A model generated the notes under the pieces. The model worked only from the letters and a program-made list of their open reading frames with translations. It did not search any database and had not been told where the DNA came from. This document shows, piece after piece, positions 50,120 to 63,060 of a DNA stretch of 64,000 nucleotides (position 1 is the stretch's first letter; each line of letters begins with the position of its first letter). The DNA comes from Xestospongia bergquistia (Eukaryota; Porifera; Demospongiae; Haplosclerida; Petrosiidae), in NCBI GenBank assembly GCA_963965975.1, contig OZ014412.1:746501-810500 (forward strand). Reading direction: 5' to 3'. The position numbers and the translations under genes are program-made.

Positions 50120-53100
50120 CTATTTATTTTTGTCCAGCAAAGGTTTGTCGGAGGGCATTGAGTCATCAATATTGGAAGAGACATCACCTATTCCAGGTAA
50201 CTCTTCTCTAGTAAAATTTAAATTCAGTGGTAAATTAGGTCCAGCGAATTCTCCATCATCATTCCTGTTTTGATCAGGAGGAACAGCTTCATAACCTTGA
50301 ATTTCCTAATGCGTTATAGCACTGATAAATTATTGTTCTTCATTTAGTTCATACCTGTAGTATCTCACTGGAACTTTCTTCCAATAGATTTTTCTTTTCT
50401 TGAGCTTTTATAGGATTTTGATATGAAGGTTGCCCTAGTGGAATCTTCTGTAAACTATAAATAAACATCACATCATTCCTGTTATTTCTCATAATTATTA
50501 GTATTACATACAGGTGAGATAATCCAAATACTCGGGTGGATTTTTGTTGTTGTTGTTGTTGTTGATGTTTTCTAAGTAACAGTTGTATATAGTATATAAA
50601 ACATTAAATTGACTGACTTACATGTGCTGGATTCCTTGTGGTGTAACAAAACGTACCTAAACAAAAATTCCAAATGAAAATGAAATTTGAACTTACAATA
50701 CATTTTAAGTATTTAAACTTACAGTGTCAGGCATCTTGCCTATGTCATTAAGGTGGTCACTGAGAGTTGATTCAATAGTAGTTGTTCCAATATTAATACT
50801 GGAAGTTGGCTCAGTTCCATTGTTAACACTGGGAGCTGACTTAATAGTAGTTGTTCCATTGTTAATACTGGAAGTTAGCTCTATGGTAGCTGCTCCATTA
50901 TTAATATTAGGAGTAGTAGACTCAACAGTAGTTGTTCCATTATTAATATTAGGAGTAAATTCAACAGTAGTTGTTCCATTATTAATATTAGGAGTAAATT
51001 CAACAGTAGTTGTCCCATTATTAATATTAGGAGTAAATTCAACAGTAGTTGTTCCATTATTAATATTAGGAGTAAATACAACAGTAGTTGTTCCATTATT
51101 AATATTAAGAGTAGACTCAACAGTAGTTGTTCCATTATTAATACTAGAAGTAGTAGACTCAACAGTAGTTGTTCCATTATTAATACTAGAAGTAGTAGAC
51201 TCAACAGTTCCATTACTAATATTAGGAGTAAATTCAACAGTAGTAGTTTCATTATTAATATTAAGAGTAGATTCAACAGTAGTTGTTCCATTATTAATAT
51301 TAGGAGTAGTAGACTCAACAGTAGTTGTTCCATTACTAATATTAGGAGTAAATTCAACAGTAGTAGTTCCATTATTAATATTAAGAGTAGACTCAACAGT
51401 AGTTGTTCCATTATTAATACTAGAAGTAGTAGACTCAACAGTAGTTGTTCCATTACTAATATCAGGAGTAGTAGACTCAACAGTAGTTGTTCCATTACTA
51501 ATATTAGGAGTAAATTCAACAGTAGTAGTTCCATTATTAATACAAGTAGTTGACTCAATAGTAGTTGTTCCATTATTAATATCTGATTCAACTATTGATT
51601 GATCTGCTGGTTGTGTTGACTGTCCATTCATTGGTTGTAATTCATGATCACCTTCTATTCCATTTCTTCTACTAAAAAAAGAAGTGTCAATGTTATATTA
51701 CATACTACATCAGAAATCCAGTAGAAATACTATACTTTAATGTAAAATTAATACTATATTCAAAACTTTAAACCCTAACACTTTTTAAAACCCAATGTAC
51801 AATTATTATAGGGTTAGTGTTGATCAAGTGGTCTAAGGCTACATAGTTGAACTGAAGTTAAACAGCACTGAGTAGGAACATTTATATGATGGGCAATGCT
51901 CAGTGGTGTGAGATTATGGTATGGGCCCAGCTCTATCTCCATAACTTGGCACATCCTCTCTAAATATTAGACCAAAGTGTTATAACTGACTTCTTGAAAT
52001 GTTTCTGCAATATCCATACCAAGATCGCTACATGTGCAACAATGACAAAAATGACTAGGATTATGCCAATTCCACCCACTATACCACCTATAATGGCACC
52101 AATATTGTGGCTATGGGGATCTTTTGCTCCACCTAGAGAGAACAGAAATGGCTTCATACTATTTAAATGTCTTTTTTACCTGGTGTAGGTGTAACATTGG
52201 TACTTGTCTTTGTAGCTGGTGTAGGTTCACAAGTAATAACATTGACACTTGTTCTAACTGGTGGACATTTACGTAAAACTTTAGTAGAATCATTCCAGTT
52301 ATATCCATGTATTTTATATCTCCCAGGATATAAATATAACACTGTAGATATAGTACTTGTGTTGCTGCCATTTTGTGTGATAATATGAGAACTATTGAAG
52401 TTATTAGTTAATGATTTGATGATGACTTTACAATCACCATAATATCCAGTGTTAAAAATACATTCAATTGTCACCTCACACAGTCTAACTGATACATTGA
52501 CATTAACAAGTCCTCTAGTATCTGAAAGAATTAAAGATCAAAACATAATAAATTATCATAGATACTTACCAAGTGATTTACTGACTGAATTATTGTAATT
52601 AGAGAATTTAATTGTTGTGATGTCACAACCACAGATCTTTGGTAGTATCAATGGTTTAGTATTCTTGATATTCCATTTAATAATTTTAGATCTCAAAACA
52701 TCTCCAGTATGATGTGGACAGTGTGTATTAGCTGTTACAGTTATTGGGTAAGAAGAGATACATTTGAACTAACAAAAAAACATATAATATCTTCTTTTTA
52801 ATAACAATTCTTACCAGTAATTTGTATTGTATAGAAATATAAGAAGTATTGATGAATTGAAAAGTGATGCTATCTCTTTTAATCTCTCCATGAGGATCTA
52901 AAATATTAAGGTATTATTGTAATATCATATTTAAAATTTAACAATATAATTACCAGTTATTGTGGACACTTGTTTTGTTGATGCCATTCCCCAACCAGCA
53001 GGATTATGTGGCCAAACAGATACATTATATAATCTACAGTCTTCATTCTTATTGATCACATCAACCAATAATAATGAAATATTAGTAATAACATTTGAGA

Positions 53101-53729
53101 AGCTCATAGATTGGCTTTGAGGACAAGATATATTAATTTGTACATAATCAGTATCATATGCAATCCAGTCTATTGTGAGATGTGTACAGTTAATACGTAC
53201 TATCACTTGAGGAGAATATGGAGGTCCTATACAATATCAATATAATGGATAATAATGATATAAACTTGTTACCTTTAACATTAATTGTTGTAGTATTAGA
53301 AGATACAGAGAAAACAAAGTTTGAATTGTTTCTATAAAAAAACTTAATCCTCACAGTTTGATTATAGTCTACATTATCAACTTCATATTTTACTACAAAG
53401 CAATTGCTAATTTGCTCTGTAGTAAAGTCAGTGGTATGTGAACCATTAATATAAACTATAAAACGGTTAATACATCCAGAAGTTGCAGAAGCACACACTT
53501 CAACAGATTGTTCTCTATAGACATTAGTAACAGATGGTAGATCTTTCACAATATCTAATAAAAGAAATAATAAGTCTTCTATATAATAGGAGAACTCACT
53601 ACAAGTATCAGAGGAGCAGATGTCACTTGACAATGACAAACTATCTAAAGAACAGTCACCTTTGACACGTTGTTTATTAAGGAAGAGGGAATAGACCAAA
53701 AGGAGGGACACAAAGGTAGGCGGTATCAT
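50120..53729 (-). CDS. Receptor gene E: Ig/FN3 receptor with long NGT-repeat exon after the membrane segment, 12 exons, about 932 aa
   Basis: Exons: 53729-53600, 53554-53273, 53226-52954, 52897-52815, 52768-52570, 52521-52180, 52132-51973, 51671-50723, 50656-50622, 50571-50512, 50454-50355, 50305-50120; one open frame. Signal peptide and linker (1-43), Ig-like domain (44-137), FN3 (138-228), the split unit (229-322), the membrane-proximal domain (323-436, CEVTIECIF ... YPGRYKIHGYNW) with a Pro/Thr end. The transmembrane helix is at about 451-478 (GIIGIILVIFVIVA-like, Gly-rich start). Residues 490-806 are a Thr-rich array of about 21 units of type NINNGTTTVEFTP. Then a polyGln tract (about 7 Q) and an acidic end with GYEAVPPDQ. 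The transmembrane exon uses a GTCTAA donor; without splicing it would stop after SVITLWSNI. Either form anchors the receptor. Confidence 0.8.
50740..51600 (-). repeat. 39-42-bp coding repeat (NxNNGTTTVExTxP), about 21 units
   Basis: Same repeat family as at 31950-32560 but longer. Each unit encodes one NGT sequon and a block of Thr/Val/Glu. Unit order differs in the middle between the two copies while both ends are conserved, as expected for unequal exchange within the array. Confidence 0.87.
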
Positions 53730-53739
53730 ATTAATTTAG

Positions 53740-54278
53740 ACTTATATAGTTAGACATTACAAACAAAAGATTGTTGTCACATGACATCTCTCACATGATT
53801 ATAACTTTATTCATAGTGTACTTTGTCATACCATAAATGGTTTGAAATATATTTAGAAAATTTATTTTTAACTTTGCAAGAATTGATTTTTAATAACATG
53901 TACCAACAAACCACAAATTACTCAATACAATATATACTGGTATATGAACAAGATAAATGAACACACTATTAACAAACTAATATATATAACTTAGACAGTG
54001 TAGGATACAACAAGAGAGAGGATCCCAATGTTAATATAGTTTCATTTCACTAACTGTCATACTGCACTGATGTTATAATGTAATGATATGCTATTAAAGA
54101 TAATGAATGATAGTAGTTAGATTGGATCTCTCTGATCACATTTTGAAATTAATCATCAAATATTTATCACTAAAATAACAGCAATGTAATAAAAACATAA
54201 TTCAATATGTAAACAATAAATGACACAATATACATCTTAACAAATTATGAATACATATATATCAACAGTAAAGTGTAT
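53740..54278. other. 5' flank of gene E / 3' flank of gene I
   Basis: No exon is seen. 53820-53950 is shared with the flank of receptor D (34670-34790). The remainder is AT-rich, and the end nearest 54279 is the 3' untranslated region of gene I. Confidence 0.45.
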
Positions 54279-57200
54279 CTAGTTATCTTTTATCATCTTA
54301 AGTGTGTGTGTATCTTCTTGTAATCTATAAAATTATATATAAGAATTATTTTTACCCAAAGAAATCAACCATTTTACCTTTCATTAAAATATGATATAAT
54401 GTAATCAGGTACAACATCATTATCGTTATTTGATATCAGTTGTATAGCAAAGGTCTTCAAAACAAGAGACAAACTCTCATACCATATTGATACTCTTGTA
54501 TCATATAATGGTAGCAAATATTGTATAGACTGTTGCGTGTTAGTAGCATGTGTTGTAACTTTGGGTCCTATTGAAATTATAGAGAGAGTAATAGCTATTG
54601 CTGATCATTAATAAATACCTGTTAATACAGGGGCTGTTCTATTAGTGACCACAGTCATTGAGGTAGATATGAAGTCATTACTAACAAAGAGAGATTTGTT
54701 CTCTTCAACGGGTTGAGTAAACAAGCTATCTTCTGTCTCAGTAATATCCACAATGCTACTAGTAGTCTATATGAGATATATATCAGTTATTATAATATAT
54801 AACTAATTGTACTAATTAGTACAATATTAGTGACTTACAGAACAAATTGACTGAACAGTGAAGGGCACTAAGTCCTCACTATATTGTAGACAACTTAGAT
54901 TATCTCTCATTCCACGAGTTGAATTACTAGTATAGTTAGACTGACTACTAGCACTGCTAGGATGAGGTGGTAAGATAAGTGGATCATTAGTAATTGGTAG
55001 GACTACAGATGATGTAGAACTTGTATTTTCAGCTTGATGTGAATGTGTCAAGTAATCAGTTGGTAGTTCTGTGTCAGTTTTTTCACTTGAAAATGTATTT
55101 CTAGCAAATGTTGAAGAGTATCCATTATCATTATCAGGTTGAGAAGATGGTATTTGAGGTAGTCTTAAAGGAGGAATGATTGGACGAGGACGGATAACAA
55201 CATTCTCATGTGTTTCTGCTCTACTTCTCTTCTTCTTTGGTACAGGAGGTACAACTTTGCTGTATATCACATTATCAACATGTTTAGGTTTAGCACAATT
55301 AGTTGCAAGAAACTCTAGTTCTGCATATCTTGGGTTCTATTAACAAACAAATAAACTAGTTAATTAATAATATACTTACTGTAGCTGTTACTTTGTCACT
55401 GTGAGGTCCACTACCACTCTATATATATAATTATATAATACAATATAAATTTTAAAACATTTTTTTGAATTTATGACATACATCAATTGATGTTTTCCTT
55501 TGTACTGGGTTACTTGTACTAGTTATAACATATGATGATCTTGTACCGGCAACATCTGACATTGTAATGTCTGCTGGTTCACTATAATAATGACCCTATT
55601 ATATATGAGATAGTTATAGAAGTAATAGAGAGAGATGATGTTACACTCACAGCTCCTGTATTGTCATCACTTTGTACAACATAACTGGATGATGTTGGAT
55701 TTGTCTTAGTAGATATCTGAGGGAGACAATCAACATGTCATTAACACAAGTAGTAATAATAAATGGTCTTACTTTCCCACTGTGTTGTCCAGGACTCTAT
55801 ATAATATATGAGACATTATAAGAACATAATTTAAAGTAACAAATATATGTACTTCTACTGATGTAGTTTCTCTTAGAACTGGAGTAGAAAATGGCATTAC
55901 AAAGTCAGAGTGTGTGACTATTTCAGAGGTAGCACTGGTAGCTACACTTAGATAGGGTATACCCTGTATGAAATTATTAACAGTAAATTAATAAAAATTT
56001 AATGAACTAACTGCAGTCATTGCCTCAGAGACTATATTACTAGAATGACTACTAAATTCTTCAACCTAGTAATGTTATTAATAATATATTAATATCATAT
56101 TAACCTACTTGTTGATAACTGTTTTGTCTCAATGCTCCAGTCTATAGAAATAGTAAGTAAATACTAATAAAGATGTCTCTTGTAACACACCTGATAAACA
56201 GGTCTACTATTGTTTTGATTGTGGTATTGTCCAATGGAAGATGGAGTTGATGCTATCCACTATGACATAAAATAATGATGTTATTATGATGTCATAAATT
56301 ATCTTACTGTGATACGATCAACATGATCCTCGTATTCAGGATGTTGCATACGTTGATTAGGTAACATATCGACATATCTACATTAATAGTAAGGAACTGT
56401 TGTTGACAATAATATAGTTACTATTATATACCTTGGTTCTGTTGTAGATTGTTGAGGAGACTCAAGACTTGAAAACATAACATCCAGTAAATTTTGACCT
56501 GTCAATAATGTCATTCCATTAATTTATTAGGATTTACTAACTTTTTATTTTTCGTTTCCTCATTGTTAATACCATTCCAAAGAGAATAGCAAGAATCAAT
56601 GCACAAATAATAACAACAACTATTACAATGACTATAGCAACAAATACTGTATTATTAGATGATGTTAAGTTGATATCTACAATGATCATATCATATAATT
56701 ATAATCTATATAATAATAATATAGGATATACCTGTAATAGTACTAATTATATCAGTAGGTGAAGGAGAGGATGTTACCATGAAAACAGATGTTGGCATGC
56801 CTATATAAAGGATATCTATTAGTTGACGTAATAATAACTGACAGCACATGATGATCATAATTTCTCACAAATAACTCAATTATCAACTGTTATGTACTAT
56901 ACAGTGTATAATATACTGATAATAAATATATGTTAGCTAATGATATCATAATAAATATGTTGTTCACTAACTTGTATCAACTGTCATAGTACTACTATCA
57001 ACATGAGGAGGAAATACATCATCATCATTAATAGTAACATTTGCTGTCTCCCTAAACTCTGTAGATATTGTATAATCTCTCTCCCAGTCATGTATTGTAA
57101 TATTATACTCATCAACAGGAAGTGATAGACAATACATTGTGTTAGCTTGATCATGAGTAACATTAACTTCATATATATCTAGAGTTTTATAAGACATAGC

Positions 57201-58543
57201 TTTGATATTAAATCCTTTAGCATCTGTCACAGTAACATATGTTACATTAACACACACACTACCAGCTACTGTATAAATAATAGCATCTTTAATATCAAAG
57301 GTCCCTATCAGATAATTAAATGATAATTAGTAATTATAGGAGGAGAACTTACAGAATTCAAATTCTTGTGAACTAGCTTTATCTCCTGTTAATGTATTAA
57401 CAATGAGTTGTCCCATACAATGTGAATTAGAAGGTAGATTATCAACTAAATAGATACCAATAATAGTATCATTGCCATTATCAGACACTTTAGTATCATT
57501 AACATGTTCAATAGTGTGATAGTTGTAGTCAGTATTTTGAGACAAATCTTTAGTTTTAGCAGTAATATTAACTGGTGTCTGTTCTCTACAGTCATATGTA
57601 ACCTGAAAGTATAACATGATGATAGTTTATATTTTGTTAATACTACAATAAACAAACCTTGTATGTGATGTTTGTGGAAATATAGTACTCACTTATAACA
57701 AGAACAACATCCTCTTTAACTCCAGGTACTGTTGTATGGAAACAAAACATATTTTAAATATCTTTACATGTGAAGTTAATACACAAGAGAAAACAACTTA
57801 CCTCCAATATGATAATATTGTTGTGATGTTTCCTCTCCTTCTCCTACAATATTAACTGGTACTACTATTAGCTCATATCTCTGACATGATATAAAGTTGA
57901 GATGATTCAATGATATATTAGTAGATGTTGAGTTAGTAGTATAATTGACTACATTTAATTTAGTGTCTATAACAGACACAATATAATGTAGTATATCTAC
58001 TCCATCAAGTGTTGTAGGTGGTAACCAACTCAACCATTTAGAAGATATATTGAAAATTAGGTTTTTCACAGACTTTAATAAACCTATATATTTATATCTT
58101 AATAATATAGTTGACATATGAATTTTCTTACCTTGTACTTTAAGAATTACTTCATTTGATAAAGTGGGTTGTGGTGTATATACTGTGGCAGTAATCTCAG
58201 TGTTGTTATATTTTGGTGATGAAGTAATGACAAGATCAGATCTGATACTACCATTTGTAAGTGTAGTTTGATAATTAGATACATTAACAGACTGATAGGT
58301 AGGTATGTACACCAAATTATTCACAGTCCAATACACTGATCCACTACAGGCAATAGTTGTAAAGTTTACAATAGATCCTTCACTGGTGTTTAAAGAAGTT
58401 GGCTGAAGTAAGAAGGGGCAGCCATGAACAACAAAGACAGTGGAGGCTACATAAAGAATATATATATATATATATACAGGCATAGTATAGCTATTTCATG
58501 ACTAATACTAACCTATTATTATCACCAAGACCGTTAGCTCCAT
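54279..58543 (-). CDS. Receptor gene I: full-length long-tailed Ig/FN3 receptor, 22 exons, about 1004 aa
   Basis: Exons: 58543-58513, 58446-58132, 58083-57802, 57728-57658, 57602-57353, 57304-56972, 56800-56732, 56676-56542, 56498-56432, 56377-56308, 56259-56191, 56141-56109, 56065-56012, 55963-55853, 55796-55773, 55716-55651, 55595-55482, 55418-55380, 55336-54839, 54766-54619, 54567-54378, 54324-54279; the sum is an exact open frame. Signal peptide MELTVLVIIASTVFVVHG, Ig (about 11-115), FN3 (116-209), split unit, membrane-proximal domain (317-427), stalk, transmembrane (about 458-485). The ~510-residue tail has RYVDML (YxxM, Tyr 519), PEYEDHV, GHYYSEPAD, SSYVVQ, NPRYAEL (Tyr 715), NVIYSKV (Tyr 736), PPVPKKKRSR, LQYSEDL, and a C-terminal segment (YLLPLYDTRVSIWYES) in exon 21. 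These are candidate SH2, PTB and SH3 sites. Gene G matches through exon 19. Confidence 0.86.
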
Positions 58544-58559
58544 AGCCAACAAAACTAGG

Positions 58560-59480
58560 TGTGGTCAGTGGTGCAAGCTATTCAAAATTATATCAACGCC
58601 CATGGGTAATCATACATGCCATGACATGCTCTTCACAAATCGGGTTTTTGCCATAGTTGTATTTTTTCTAATTCCATTATTCATTTTAGTTGTATATTGT
58701 GCAGGGATTGTCCAGTTTGTATTATGCAATAAATCCAACTATAGCGCATGATAAACAATTGGACAGGAGGTGATGGGACCATTGATATGCTTTACTTCAC
58801 CTTCTTCATATAATTCTGAATAGCTTGCAGCCACTGACATGGTCTGAGCCATTTGAAAATTAAATTTCAGAAGGCTTGACAGTACTGCTCTACCATAAAA
58901 TGGATCATGAATGGATTCGTGACCCAGTGGAACAGTCTGCTGCTTTAAGGATGTCATTATGCCATGTTACTGATATTAGCAGCATAGTTAATGACACCCC
59001 TCACCAAGTGGGCATTAAATAATGACATGTCCATGCCTGCTTCTTCTACAACTAACAATAAGTTGATAGTGCTGTGCCCACTATCAACCTATTATTAAAC
59101 ACTTGAGAAACATTTCCTCAAAATGAAAAACATAACTATATTTAACACTTTAAACAAATATTCAATTATTATATTGATAATACAGAGGTGATATGATATA
59201 AAATATGATATTAAGATAAAGTGATTATTTTGGACAGCAGGATTCATCATGGTACACTTACTTTATTAGTTATTGTTACTTGCATTAAAGATGATGGTTA
59301 TAAGCTTCACGTACTTGCGGTATTGTAGAAAGTGTCTGATATATTGACAAGAAAACTACTGGAGTAATAGTACTACCAGCAGTAGCAGCTGTTAATATAA
59401 AAGGAGATGCTGGAGATACATTTCATTAAAAATAGGAAGTGATAGTATGATCTGATAACCTTGTGGTAGATCTCATGACA
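58560..59480. other. Upstream region of gene I
   Basis: No coding signal is convincing. A minus-strand frame near 58957-58739 has no splice partners. 59090-59270 matches 46140-46360. The promoter of gene I presumably lies within 58550-59300. Confidence 0.45.
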
Positions 59481-59485
59481 AACTT

Positions 59486-60327
59486 TTAAGACTCCTCAAC
59501 TGGATCTTCCTTGTCATTATTCTCATCATTGTCATTATTAACTTGTAAGGAGATCTAAATATTATACAGTGTGTTGTAAACTTTACCATATCATTAGTCT
59601 GAGTGTCTTCAGTAATGGTAGGTTCTGGTAAAACAGGAAGTAATGCTATGGTCGCCACTATTGGCTCAGGTATATAGCCTGTACTAACTGGATTCCAACA
59701 CCAGAAGACATTCTATGCAAAGGCATATTGCTATTGAATTGTTTAACAATTACCATGCACATGTGTAGTGCATACTTTTTTTTCAAAATTTGTTCTTCAA
59801 TATTAGCACATGCATGCAATATACTGAGATTTCAAGAAATATCCTATAAAATATATTGGAATAGTTATTAATTCTTTAGCACTAAAATGACAACATTGTT
59901 TATTAGTTATATTATGTGTACTTACTTTGACAAATATAATAGAGAAGAAATATTATTATGGCAACAATAATAAATGATACAATAATTAACAGCACAGGAA
60001 AAGCACCAAATAACTTCCAATCTATATTCAAAACAATTCTTAGAATAACAAGTAATAGAATTTACCATTAAATGGAGAAAACATAATCTCTGGAAACTCC
60101 CATATGAAATTGTAAAGAGGATGCATATAAGAATCTTGTTAAGAGGACACACATGTACTACAAATGTACATGTTATACTTACTGAGTATTGTTGATGTTA
60201 TAGTGACACATCCACCAATGTTACAATATGAAACATTGGCAATAAAATGTATATCCTTTGGTATTATTATCATATCATCACTCAAGTCTATAGACTGTGG
60301 TAATGATAGTACTGGAATGACACTCAT
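59486..60327 (-). pseudogene. 3' part of a small membrane receptor (partial or decayed)
   Basis: Exon-like pieces are: 60327-60183 (SVIPVLSLPQSIDLSD ... SYCNIGGCVTI), a doubtful piece near 60105-60064, 60021-59926 (transmembrane, LFGAFPVLLIIVSFIIVAII; phase 1 to 1), about 59700-59590 (NPVSTGYIPEPIVATIALLP) and a last exon to the stop at 59486 (DNDENNDKEDPVEES). The order extracellular piece, membrane helix, proline-rich then acidic tail is receptor-like. However, Ig, FN3 and signal-peptide exons are absent upstream, because gene J ends 210 bp away. It is either a remnant or a truncated gene. Confidence 0.5.
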
Positions 60328-60423
60328 ATAATAAGAATGGATGTAATGTTTTCAGTTTATGACATGTTTTTACATGAAGTATCATTAACAGGATAATTGA
60401 TATCCTATATTTTGACAATACAT

Positions 60424-60620
60424 GTAATAATCAATAGTAATAATATTTTCATAGTCATCAGTATATGTCCTACTAGTTTGTACTGTTATATATGATGGAT
60501 TACTCTCTAATCCATCATACATTAATACTACATGTATTAATCAATAGTAATAATATTTTCATAGTCATCAGTATATGTCCTACTAGTTTGTACTGTTATA
60601 TATGATGGATTACTCTCTAA
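60424..60620. repeat. Tandem duplication of the end of gene J's last exon
   Basis: About 85 bases (containing TAATATTTTCATAGTCATCAG and ATATGATGGATTACTCTCTA) occur at 60427-60511 and again at 60536-60620, almost identical. The proximal copy is coding (NPSYITV ... DDYENI); the distal copy is 3' of the stop. Confidence 0.85.
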
Positions 60621-62728
60621 CTCCACTCTTCTAATTCTCATTTCAAGTCTATGTACTGTAATATAATCATATCATATATAAACAATAATATGTAGTACAT
60701 ACCTTCCTCATATGCAGGATTATCAGCAATAACTTGTTGATCAACTACAATATAGTTATATTGTTCATTATTGTTAATACTATTACCTTCAACCTCATAT
60801 TGTTGAGTTAGTTTCTTTCTCAAATATACAATAATACTAGTGACAATCACTATTATAGCAATAATAATTATTACTATAATGATTGTACTAGTAATACTAA
60901 GTAAAAGAATATTATCATTGGTAGCTGTGTATTACAAATAAATAATTTATGTGACATAACAGTACTTACATGATATCATAATAGTAGTTGATACAGATGT
61001 CATTATTATACTAGTAGTACTAGTACTAATGAACTCCTGTACCATTAATATGGACACAGTACCTATATACAACATAAACTAGATGTCATAATCATAGTAG
61101 AGTATGATATGTCATTTATTAATGTATATAAGGTCAACTAATAACAACCAATATTACACATATATTGTTATCTCTTTAAAATAATGTAAGTTGAGTTCCT
61201 GACCTGTCTGAATTGTAATATTATTAACAACAGAAGGGAGTATGACAGTGATGTTAGTAGTCTCCCTAAACTCTGTAGATATTGTATAATCTCTCTCCCA
61301 GTCATGTATTGTAATATTATACTCATCAACAGGAAGTAATAGACAGTATGTAGTGTTATCATGATCATAAGGTACATTAACTTCATATATATAGAGAGTT
61401 TTATAAGACATAGCTTTGATATTAAATCCTTTAACATCTGTAACAGTAACATATGTTACATTAACACACACACTACTAGCTACTGTATAAATAATAGCAT
61501 CTTTAATATCAAAGGTCCCTATCAGATAATTAAATGATAATTAGTAATTATAAGAGGAGAACTTACAGAATTCAAACTCTTGTGAGGTAGCTTCATATGT
61601 TAATGTATTAACAATGAGTTGACCCATACAATGTGAATTATTAGGTAGATTATCAACTAAATAGTTACCAATAATAGTATCATTGTCATTATCAACTAAT
61701 ATAGTGTTGTTAAATTGTTCATGGCTGTAGTGCTTGTAGTTATTGTTGTGAGTTAAGTCTTTAATTCTAGCTGAAATATTAACTGGTCTTTGTTCTCGAC
61801 ATTCATATGTAACCTGAATATATGCAGTTATCACATAACATTATTAATTTTTAATTTCAAACCTTATAAGTAATGTTAGCACTCACGTTACCATCACTAC
61901 TTATAACTACATTAAGATTTTCTACTCCAGGTACTGTTATGTAGAAAGAAGGAAAGTGCAAGGAAAATATACAATATAGTGTGAGATACTCTGGAATAAA
62001 TAGCTTACCTCCAATATGATAATATTGTTGTGATGTTCCCTCTCCCTCTCCTACAATATTAACTGCTACTACTATTAGCTCATATCTCTGACATGATATA
62101 AAGTTGAGATGACACAATGATATATTAGTAGATGTTGAGTTAGTAGTATAATTGACTACATTTAATTTAGTGTCTATAACAGACACAATATAATGTAGTA
62201 TATCTACTCCATCAAGTGTTGGAGGTGGTAACCAACTTAACCATTTGGTAGATATATTGAAATAGAGTTTATTCACAGCTGTTAATAACCCTATATCATG
62301 ATAACTAATTGTTCTATGTTATAATAATATTGTTACCTTGAACTTTGAGAAATATTTTATTTGAAATAGTTAGTTGTGGTGTATATACTGTAGCTCTAAT
62401 CCCAGCATTGTTATATTTTGGTGATGAAGTAATGACAAGATCAGATCTGATACTACCATTTGTAAGTGTAGTTTGATAAACAGATACATTAACAGACTGA
62501 TAGGTAGGTATGTACACCAAATTATTCACAGTCCAATACACTGATCCACTACAGGCAATAGTTGTAAAGTTTACAATAGATCCTTCACTGGTATTTAAAG
62601 AGGATGGTTGTAGTAAAAAGGGACACCCATGAACAACTGAGAGACCAGAGACTATATATAATGATATTAAAGACCTATTTAAAAGTAAATACAAACTAAC
62701 TTATTATCAACAATATTGTCAACTCCAT
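60537..62728 (-). CDS. Receptor gene J: short-tailed Ig/FN3 receptor, 9 exons, about 563 aa
   Basis: Exons: 62728-62701, 62651-62337, 62290-62009, 61933-61863, 61813-61567, 61518-61204, 61062-60970, 60924-60703, 60655-60537; one open frame. Signal peptide MELTILLIISGLSVVHG, Ig (about 10-114), FN3 (115-208), split unit, membrane-proximal domain (about 315-419), Thr/Ser stalk, transmembrane (about 458-486). The exon after the membrane helix reads through what is an intron in gene H and adds EQYNYIVVDQ and NPAYEE. The last exon gives NPSYITVQT and TYTDDYENI. The Ig and FN3 exons are very close to gene I, including YWTVNNLVYIPTYQSVNV in both, while the tail matches gene H. It is a good candidate for the partner of gene I in a paired-receptor arrangement. 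Confidence 0.86.
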
Positions 62729-62729
62729 T

Positions 62730-63060
62730 GTTTATATACAGCAACTCAATCACACACTTAATAATCATGAAGTAAAGCTCCTTTCTCTTCAATTGCAAAT
62801 GTCTCTCAAAAGCTAAACTGAGCTATACCATATATAGGTTTTATAATAACAAAACTAGATAAGTTGCTATGCAATTAAGATGAGACCCACCTTCCTTCTG
62901 TTTTATGTAAACAACTCACAGTTGTTACATAGCAAGTCTTTAACAGCTAATGTAGAAGAATGAGAAAATGAAGAAGAAAAGTCATAAAAGAGGTTATGGC
63001 TTTACTTAGATCTAGTACATTTATTTGACTAAAAAACTGCAGATAATTGTTATAAAGTTG
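62730..63060. other. Upstream region of gene J
   Basis: No gene is seen. 62870-62910 shares GTTGCTATGCAA and GAGACCCACCTTC with the displaced gene G upstream region near 46.1-46.8 kb, which suggests a conserved promoter-proximal block. Confidence 0.4.

Noticed and set aside
50724-51602. Long plus-strand frame opposite the E repeat exon
   Set aside because: Same reason. The hydrophobic repeat has no leader, splice partners or conserved ends.
54839-55336. A separate proline-rich cytoplasmic protein gene
   Set aside because: Both ends are exact splice sites in phase with neighbouring tail exons of gene I, and the exon is conserved in gene G.
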